A DNA stretch of 64,000 bases from an uncultured Oscillospiraceae bacterium (GTDB lineage: Bacteria > Bacillota > Clostridia > Oscillospirales > Oscillospiraceae): the NCBI GenBank assembly GCA_910579725.1, contig CAJTUD010000004.1:29486-93485 (forward strand), in the 5' to 3' direction. This document shows positions 58,368-64,000 of this stretch, one piece after another. Under the pieces are notes generated by a model. The model did not search any database and had not been told where the DNA came from. It saw nothing but the letters and a program-made list of their open reading frames with translations. Position numbers and translations under genes: made by a program. Numbering within the stretch: the stretch's first letter is position 1; each line of letters starts with the position of its first letter.

Positions 58368-58889
58368 CGTTTCCGCCGGCAGAAACAGCCGGCTCATGTC
58401 CACGCCTTCAAGATTGAGCAGCCGCCGCTTTCTGGCAAGGCCCCCCGCATAACCGGTCAGACTGCCGTTGGAAGAGACCACCCGGTGGCAGGGAACAATG
58501 ATGGAAATGCCGTTACGGCCAACCGCGCCGCCAACGGCCTGCGCGGATATCCGGTTCAGACCCCGTCCGGCGGCAAGGCGTTTTGCAATTTCTCCATAGG
58601 TAGTAACCTGCCCGTAAGGGATGGCACAAAGGATTTCCCATACGTCATTCTGAAAAGCGGTGCCTGTAAAATGCACCGGAACGGAAAAATCGGGCTCCTC
58701 TCCGGAGAAGTAAACATCCAGCCACCGTTTTGCGGTTTCAAATAGCGGGACTTCCTCTTCCACATGCTCCTTGTCCAGGCAGCGGGCAAAATATTTTTGC
58801 CCTTCAAACCACAGGCCGGTCAGACCGGCGCCGTCCGCCGCCAGAAGGACGCCGCCCAGAGGGGATGAATAATAGCTGATATACTGCAT
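58362..58889 (-). CDS. ogt: Methylated-DNA-protein-cysteine S-methyltransferase
   Basis: 175 residues, full length. Transfers the alkyl group from O6-alkylguanine in DNA to its own cysteine. An N-terminal methyltransferase-1N domain (YYSSPLGGVLLAADGAGLTG) is followed by the active domain with GTAFQNDVWEILCAIPYGQVTTYGEIA and the acceptor Cys in IVPCHRVVSSNGSLTGYAGG. The stop overlaps the last codons of the PucR-type regulator by 6 bases, convergent. GAGG lies before ATG 58889. It has no obvious functional link to the neighbouring corrinoid genes despite the shared methyl theme. Confidence 0.96.
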   Translation of the reverse strand: MQYISYYSSPLGGVLLAADGAGLTGLWFEGQKYFARCLDKEHVEEEVPLFETAKRWLDVYFSGEEPDFSVPVHFTGTAFQNDVWEILCAIPYGQVTTYGEIAKRLAAGRGLNRISAQAVGGAVGRNGISIIVPCHRVVSSNGSLTGYAGGLARKRRLLNLEGVDMSRLFLPAETL

Positions 58890-59001
58890 AATAGGATACC
58901 TCGTTGTCGAAATCGTGGAGGCCGCCTGCCGGAGCCGGTCTTCTCCCCTGCGGCGCGCCGGTATGGCAGATTTGCCGGATGGGACGTTTTGCAGGCAAGG
59001 C

Positions 59002-59676
59002 TTAAAAGAACCTGTAATTTTCCAGCGGCAGGCCGCTGTCCTGGAAAATACTTTTGACAGGGAACATGTAGTGATCGTATACCGTCCGGCAGATTACCGG
59101 CAGATCCCCGCTCCGGAGGGAATCCACCAGGGTGCGGTGAATTCTGTGCTGCCTTTCGGCCAGACCGGCCTGGTAAGCGTCGCTGCTGATGCTGGCCACA
59201 ATGCTGCCGAAATTCAGTTCCTCCCACGCCTTCATCAGGCGGGGCAGCCGGGCCTTTTCCATGATGATTTTGTGCAGCGCATAGTCGCAGGAAACGACGC
59301 GGCCGACGTCTCCCTCCCGAATGGTCTGCATATCCGCCAGAACGCTCTCCATCTCCCCAAGCTCCTCCGGGGAAAAGGCGCCGCCGCACAGTCTGACGGC
59401 GAGAATTTCATAGTCAGCGCGCATGAGATACAGCTCATACAGATCCTCCGCCGTAATTTTCTTGACGGAGCATCCGGCGTTTCGCACGTACTCCACAAGT
59501 CCCTCGTGCTCCAGCTGGCGCAGGGCTTCCCGAATGGGCCCCCGGCTGATCCCGAACTCTCTGGACAGATTCTGCTCGACAATGCGCGTCCCGGGCGCCA
59601 GCTCCCGGTTCAGAATCTTCATGCGAAGCGCCGACGCCACATCCTCGCGCAGGGTTCTGTAAGACAATTCGCTCAT
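59002..59676 (-). CDS. GntR-family (FCD-domain) transcriptional regulator
   Basis: 224 residues. The N-terminal GntR winged helix lies at about residues 8-75 (APGTRIVEQNLSREFGISRGPIREALRQLEHEGLV). A C-terminal FCD helical ligand domain follows, with a metal-binding His pattern (DYALHKIIM near 135, and HRIHRTLVDSLRSGD near 185). Such regulators sense organic or amino acids and repress adjacent transport/catabolic genes. I chose ATG 59676 (GGGGG 9 bases upstream) over an upstream frame to 59724. It is divergent from the amino acid permease, whose promoter holds a TTGTnnACAA-type palindrome that may be its operator. Confidence 0.9.
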   Translation of the reverse strand: MSELSYRTLREDVASALRMKILNRELAPGTRIVEQNLSREFGISRGPIREALRQLEHEGLVEYVRNAGCSVKKITAEDLYELYLMRADYEILAVRLCGGAFSPEELGEMESVLADMQTIREGDVGRVVSCDYALHKIIMEKARLPRLMKAWEELNFGSIVASISSDAYQAGLAERQHRIHRTLVDSLRSGDLPVICRTVYDHYMFPVKSIFQDSGLPLENYRFF

Positions 59677-59829
59677 AAAGCGGCCCCCTTTTCCGGTATG
59701 AATCTGATTATATCGAGTCCGCACTCAAAAGTAAATGCGTATTCTCCGCAAAATTCATTTTTGAAAGAAATTTTGCCTGTATTTGTACATAACCGCCAAT
59801 TTTAACAAAAACTTTTTGGTGCAGAACAG

Positions 59830-59860
59830 GATTGTCAACAATCGACAACCATGGTATAAT
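59830..59860 (+). promoter_or_regulatory. Promoter of the permease/aminopeptidase unit with overlapping GntR-type operator
   Basis: TTGTCA (59832-59837), 17-base spacer, perfect TATAAT (59855-59860). The palindrome GATTGT-CA-ACAATC at 59830-59843 covers the -35 box. This TTGT/ACAA arrangement resembles known FCD-type GntR operators, fitting control by the divergent regulator. Confidence 0.7.
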
Positions 59861-59943
59861 AGGCCCCGGTCCGGCCGCGCCCCCAGGAACGGACAGACCA
59901 GGCAGGCTGCGCTGCATACTTTAATTTTAGGAGGGTCATCCTT

Positions 59944-61377
59944 ATGGAAGACAACAAGAGAATCAAATGGTACGCCCTGGCGACCATGGGTTTCTCCACC
60001 GTCTGGGGATTTGGAAACGTCCTCAACGGCTTTATCTATTTCAATGGCATCCAGGTTATCCTCAGCTGGATCATCATGTTCGCTCTGTATTTTGTTCCCT
60101 ACGCTCTGATGGTGGGCGAGCTGGGTTCCGCCTTCAAAAACGAGGGCGGCGGCGTCAGTTCCTGGCTTCACCAGACCACCAACGCCAAGCTGGCTTACTA
60201 TGCCGGCTGGACCTATTGGGCCTGCCACATCACCTATATCGCCAGCAAGGGCAGCGGCGGACTGAAGGCTGTCAGCTGGGCGGTTTTCCGGAACGCGGAA
60301 ACCTATGACTCCTTCCCCACGCTGTATGTCCAGCTGGCCACCCTGGCGGTGCTGCTGCTGGGCTGCTTCATTGCCAGCAGGGGCCTGAATCCCCTGAAGA
60401 AGCTGCTGACGCTGGCGGGGACCACCACCTTCATCATGTCTATCCTTTACATTCTCATGATGTTTGCAGCTCCCGCCATCAATCCCGGCGCAGAGTACGT
60501 CCAGATGGACTTCAGCCTGAAAAACCTGATTCCCAATTTCAACCTTACCTATTTCACGTCCCTGTCGATCCTGGTGTTTGCAGTGGGCGGCTGTGAAAAG
60601 ATTTCTCCCTACGTCAACAAGGTGGAGAATCCCAGCAAGGGCTTCCCCAAGGGCATGATCGCTCTGGCCGGCATGGTGGTGGTCTGCGCGATTCTGGGCA
60701 CTGTAGCCATGGGCATGATGTTTGATCCCGCCGAGATCAACGCCAACTTCGATGCCTACGCAGCCAACGGCGGCTACTGGGCCTTCCAGAAGCTGGGCGA
60801 ATATTATCATATCGGCGACTTTTTGATGATTATTTACGCACTCTGCAACACCATCAGTCAGTTTGCGATTCTGGTTCTGAGCATTGACGCGCCTCTGCGC
60901 ATGCTGCTGGACAACGAGCACACCCACCAGTTCATCCCCACCGCCCTGCAAAAGAAGAACAGGTTCGGCGTGCACAGCAACGGCATCCTCATGGTGGTCG
61001 TCCTCTCCGGGGCCATTATTCTGGTGCAGTCCTTCGTCCCCGGCGCCGCCGCTGTGCTGCGGCAGCTGACCAAGCTCAATTCCGTCTGCATGCCCATGCG
61101 GTATATGTGGGTGTTCGTGGCCTATCTGGCGCTGCGCAAAGCAATTGACAAGATTCCCGCCGAGTATCGCTTTGTAAAGAACCAGGGCGTGGCCAAGTTC
61201 TTCGGCGGCTGGTGCTTCCTGGTGACGGCGGCGTGCTGCCTGATGGGGATGTACGACGAGGATATGTTCACCTTTGCGCTGAATGTCATCACGCCTGTGA
61301 TCCTTACGCTGCTGGGTATCATTCTGCCCCAGATTGCCAAGCGGGAGAGAGCCGGGCAAAAGGCTGTCAAATCATAA
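59944..61377 (+). CDS. APC-superfamily amino acid permease
   Basis: 477 residues with about 12 transmembrane helices. The first two contain YALATMGFSTVWGFGNVLNG and VPYALMVGELGSAFKNEGGGVSSW, matching the APC helix 1 break and helix 2 signature seen in glutamate:GABA-type antiporters. AVGGCEKISPYVNKVENPSKGFPKG is the helix 6/loop motif. It probably imports or exchanges amino acids or small peptides. The ATG follows TAGGAGGG. It is followed 20 bases later by an M18 aminopeptidase, so the pair may import and process peptides or use released amino acids. Confidence 0.86.
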   Translation: MEDNKRIKWYALATMGFSTVWGFGNVLNGFIYFNGIQVILSWIIMFALYFVPYALMVGELGSAFKNEGGGVSSWLHQTTNAKLAYYAGWTYWACHITYIASKGSGGLKAVSWAVFRNAETYDSFPTLYVQLATLAVLLLGCFIASRGLNPLKKLLTLAGTTTFIMSILYILMMFAAPAINPGAEYVQMDFSLKNLIPNFNLTYFTSLSILVFAVGGCEKISPYVNKVENPSKGFPKGMIALAGMVVVCAILGTVAMGMMFDPAEINANFDAYAANGGYWAFQKLGEYYHIGDFLMIIYALCNTISQFAILVLSIDAPLRMLLDNEHTHQFIPTALQKKNRFGVHSNGILMVVVLSGAIILVQSFVPGAAAVLRQLTKLNSVCMPMRYMWVFVAYLALRKAIDKIPAEYRFVKNQGVAKFFGGWCFLVTAACCLMGMYDEDMFTFALNVITPVILTLLGIILPQIAKRERAGQKAVKS

Positions 61378-61397
61378 CAAACGGAGGCTTGGAAAAC

Positions 61398-62714
61398 ATG
61401 TATCAAAAAGTCGCAGAGGAAATGCTCTCTTTTATTCAGAAGAATCCCACGGCGTTTCATACGGTGGCTGCTCTGAAGGCCGCTTTGCAGGAGCAGGGAT
61501 ACTGCGAGCTGCTGGAAGGCGGCCGGTGGAACTTGGAAAAAGGAAAAAACTATCTGGTGTGCCGCAATGATTCCAGCATTATCGCCTTTCAGGTGGGCAA
61601 GGAAGTGGAGGAGTACGGCTTCAATATTGCCGCCTCCCATACCGACTCCCCTGTGTTCAAGCTGAAAGAAAAGGCGGAGATGGCGGTCAGCGGCCACTAT
61701 ACCAAGCTGAACACCGAGGGGTATGGCGGCATGATTTGCAGCTCCTGGATGGATCGTCCCCTGTCTGTCGCCGGGCGGGTGCTGGTGCGTCAGGAGAACG
61801 GCGCCATCGCCACGGTACTGGTGGATCTGGACCGGGATCTGGTGCTGATCCCCAATGTGGCCATTCATATGAACCGCAGCGCAAACGACGGATACGCCTT
61901 CAACAAGCAGGTGGACATGCTTCCGCTGTTTGCCGGCCAGGAAAAGGGCTCTCTCATGGCCTTGGTGGCCGAAGAGCTGGGCGTGGAGGAAAGCCGGATC
62001 CTCGGCAGCGACCTGTACCTGTACAACCGGGACCGTCCGGCGGTGTGGGGCTGCGGCGGCGAATTTGTGTCCTCCGGACGGCTGGACGACCAGCAGTGCG
62101 TTTTTGCCTCCCTCCGGGGCTTCCTGGAGGCGGTAAATCCCAAGTCCGTCAATGTTCTGGCCTGCTTTGACAACGAGGAAGTGGGCTCCGGTACCAAGCA
62201 GGGCGCGGATTCCACCTTCCTGTACGATGTGCTCCGCCGGATCAATCTGGCCCTGGGGAAGGGGGAGGAGGACTACCTGCGGGCGCTGGCCTCCAGTTTC
62301 ATGCTCAGCGCGGACAACGCCCATGCGGTGCATCCCAACCACCCGGAGCATACGGACGCGGACAACTGCACCTATATGAACGAGGGCGTGGTGGTCAAGT
62401 CCCACGCGGGACAGAAATACACCAGCGACGGCATGAGCATCGCTGCGGTGAAGGAGCTGGCGGCCCGGGCCCAGACGCCTCTCCAGTTCTTTGCCAACCG
62501 CTCGGATAAGCTGGGCGGCAGTACGCTGGGCAACATCGCCATGTCCCATGTGTCGGTCAAATGCGTGGATATCGGTCTGCCGCAGCTGGCGATGCACTCC
62601 TGCTATGAGACGGCGGGGGTGAAGGACACCTGGTATATGATTCAGCTGATGAAGGAGTTTTACAGCAGCCGTTTCGTGGAAACTGCCGCAGGCGAGCTGA
62701 GAATTGAAAAATAG
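61398..62714 (+). CDS. M18-family aminopeptidase
   Basis: 438 residues, the usual length of M18 (aspartyl/broad) aminopeptidases, which form dodecameric zinc enzymes in the cytoplasm. The metal ligands lie in AASHTDSP (His/Asp near residue 79), SSGRLDDQQC (Asp near 227), CFDNEEVGSGTKQGAD (Glu/Glu near 257) and MSADNAHAVHP-type segment SADNAHAVHPNHPEH. The terminal HSCYETAG carries the last His. I chose ATG 61398 with GGAGG 10 bases upstream. The frame before it overlaps the permease. It shares a transcript with the permease and ends at the terminator 62734-62769. Confidence 0.93.
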   Translation: MYQKVAEEMLSFIQKNPTAFHTVAALKAALQEQGYCELLEGGRWNLEKGKNYLVCRNDSSIIAFQVGKEVEEYGFNIAASHTDSPVFKLKEKAEMAVSGHYTKLNTEGYGGMICSSWMDRPLSVAGRVLVRQENGAIATVLVDLDRDLVLIPNVAIHMNRSANDGYAFNKQVDMLPLFAGQEKGSLMALVAEELGVEESRILGSDLYLYNRDRPAVWGCGGEFVSSGRLDDQQCVFASLRGFLEAVNPKSVNVLACFDNEEVGSGTKQGADSTFLYDVLRRINLALGKGEEDYLRALASSFMLSADNAHAVHPNHPEHTDADNCTYMNEGVVVKSHAGQKYTSDGMSIAAVKELAARAQTPLQFFANRSDKLGGSTLGNIAMSHVSVKCVDIGLPQLAMHSCYETAGVKDTWYMIQLMKEFYSSRFVETAAGELRIEK

Positions 62715-62733
62715 CTGACGGTTCTGACACGCA

Positions 62734-62780
62734 GGAAGCCCCGGAAAACATCTGTTTTCCGGGGCTTCCATATATTCTTC
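62734..62780 (+). terminator. Intrinsic terminator of the permease/aminopeptidase unit
   Basis: GGAAGCCCCGGAAAAC, loop ATCT, exact complement (62734-62769), then ATATATTCTT. The stem is 16 bp. Confidence 0.78.
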
Positions 62781-62950
62781 CGCGCTGGAGGCTTTTGCCG
62801 TTTCCCCATATCGCTGGCACACTTGAGAGGCGGAAAAAGGGAGGCGCAGAACTCTGCCGGTTTTCAGGCGGGCCGGCTGTAAGAACCTGTATTCACAGGT
62901 GTTGAACGCCGTCTGGGCGGGTCTTTTGCCGCCCCAGTTTTCAAGGCGCG

Positions 62951-64000
62951 TCAACGTACTTTCCGGTTCTTTTTTCTCTCCAGAAGCAGAACCACCCGGA
63001 AGGTATTGACGCCGCCTTCGCTCTCCGCCCAGATTTTGCCGCCGTGGCGGCTGACAATGCTCCGGGCGATGGCAAGGCCCAGGCCGTAGCCGCCCTCCCG
63101 GCTCCGGGCGGGGTCCGCCCGGTAAAAGCGCCTGAATACGTCCTGAAGCTCCTGCCGGGACAGAGGCGGTCCCGGGTTGGCCACAGACAGAAGGCAGCTC
63201 CGTCCGCTCCGGCGCAGCGACACCGACACAGCGCCCCCCGGAGCGGCATATTTCCGCGCGTTGTCCAGAAGGATGTCCGTCACCTGCCGCAGGCGGTCCT
63301 CCTCTCCGCGCACCTGGAGCCCGGCTTCAATTTCGCTTTCCAGAATCAGCCCGGCTTCAAAAAAGACCGGCTCAAAGGGCAGCAGCGCCTCCCGGACCAC
63401 CGCACTGAAGTCCACGCGGCGCTCCCCCGGCGAAACGGACTCCGCCCGGGCCAGCTCCAGCAGACTCTCCACCAAAGTGCGCATCTGGCAGGCCATGGAC
63501 AGGATATTTTCCCTAAACCGGGCCGCCTCTTCCGGAGGCCCGTCCCGCAGAAGCTCCGCATTGGTCAGGATGACCGTCAGGGGCGTTTTCAGCTCGTGGG
63601 AGGCGTCGGCCACAAATTGCCGCTGCCGCTCCCAAGCCTGCGCCGCCGGCCGCACCGCCCAGCGGGAGAGCAGGATGCTCGCAGCCAGAAAGCCCAGAAA
63701 CGCCGCGCCGCCCGCCAGCAGGCAGGTCCGGACCAGGGCCCTGACGGTCCGGATCTCCCCCGACATATCGGCAAAGGCCAGAACCGTTGCCTTCAGAGGT
63801 CCGATCCGGCAGAAGCGCAGTCCGCGGTCCGCCAGCACGCCGTGTTCGCCGCCCTGCTCCAGCGCCTCCGCCAGCAGCTCCCGCAGCCATGTCTCGTCGG
63901 AAAGATCGTAATATCCGTCGCCTGCGGCAATCAGCTCGCCCCGCGGACCCAACCGGAGCGTAAAGCAGGGCACGCCCCGCTCTCCGGGCATCCGGCCCGG
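62951..64000 (-). CDS. Sensor histidine kinase, 5' end outside window
   Basis: At least 349 residues, partial at the N-terminus because the frame is open to the window edge. A variable extracytoplasmic segment is followed by a transmembrane helix (CLLAGGAAFLGFLAASILLS). The HisKA box FVADASHELKTPLTVILTNAELL holds the phospho-accepting His. The HATPase domain has DILLDNARKYAAPGG (N box), FRRFYRADPARSREGGYGLGLAIARSIV (F and G boxes) and a WAESEGG end. It phosphorylates a response regulator that probably lies upstream, beyond 64000. The sensed signal cannot be told from this fragment. Confidence 0.92.
   Translation of the reverse strand, partial: PGRMPGERGVPCFTLRLGPRGELIAAGDGYYDLSDETWLRELLAEALEQGGEHGVLADRGLRFCRIGPLKATVLAFADMSGEIRTVRALVRTCLLAGGAAFLGFLAASILLSRWAVRPAAQAWERQRQFVADASHELKTPLTVILTNAELLRDGPPEEAARFRENILSMACQMRTLVESLLELARAESVSPGERRVDFSAVVREALLPFEPVFFEAGLILESEIEAGLQVRGEEDRLRQVTDILLDNARKYAAPGGAVSVSLRRSGRSCLLSVANPGPPLSRQELQDVFRRFYRADPARSREGGYGLGLAIARSIVSRHGGKIWAESEGGVNTFRVVLLLERKKNRKVR

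Overview
The window looks like the chromosome of a GC-rich gut Clostridia species, most likely Oscillospiraceae (Flavonifractor/Lawsonibacter/Intestinimonas-like). That placement is an inference. It rests on a large Firmicutes-type SRP RNA beside dnaX, a ZTP-riboswitch purine operon, a stand-alone AICAR transformylase plus PurO-type IMP cyclohydrolase, an archaeal-type (type II) GAPDH, strong GGAGG ribosome binding sites, and a corrinoid methyltransferase cluster typical of anaerobic acetogen-like metabolism. No tRNA, 16S/23S rRNA or CRISPR array was seen.

Layout. 1-2.6 kb: the start of a type II GAPDH gene (runs off the window), a divergent DeoR-type regulator and a PHP-family hydrolase. 2.5-5.4 kb: a serine recombinase with an odd C-terminal tail, a low-molecular-weight tyrosine phosphatase, and a membrane protein with a zinc ribbon and Ig-like domains. 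5.6-7.9 kb: a YfcC-type carrier and an amidohydrolase. 8.1-11.9 kb: dnaX, SRP RNA and pgi. 12.0-26.0 kb: one minus-strand purine operon, purE-purC-purF-purM-purN-purO-purB-purH(AICARFT)-purD-purL, behind a ZTP riboswitch. It covers all ten steps to IMP, without purK. Its PurF lacks the canonical N-terminal nucleophilic cysteine.

26.1-31.7 kb (plus strand): a promoter, a 21-codon leader ORF and a terminator-like hairpin precede a Vat/CatB-like acetyltransferase. An N-terminally truncated CPT-like kinase and carAB follow. 31.9-36.6 kb: an alpha-L-fucosidase and a large transglutaminase-like protein on the minus strand, divergent from cutC. 37.0-40.0 kb: a lipoprotein, a SAM methyltransferase and an unknown membrane protein. 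40.2-46.1 kb: a galactoside operon (GH36 alpha-galactosidase, GH2 beta-galactosidase, LacA-type acetyltransferase).

46.2-58.4 kb holds the most interesting system. A minus-strand operon is divergent from a PucR-type regulator. It encodes a GPH/MFS transporter, an arylamine N-acetyltransferase homologue, a methyl-THF methyltransferase, a corrinoid protein, a UroD-like methyltransferase, an Old-Yellow-Enzyme-type flavoprotein, a RACo-type corrinoid activator, a DUF2284 protein and a YjiH-like permease. The architecture resembles MtvABC-type O-demethylases, with additions that suggest processing of an unknown, possibly aromatic or conjugated, methylated compound.

58.4-64 kb: an O6-methylguanine methyltransferase, a GntR/FCD regulator divergent from an APC amino acid permease and M18 aminopeptidase pair, and the C-terminal part of a sensor histidine kinase that runs off the window.
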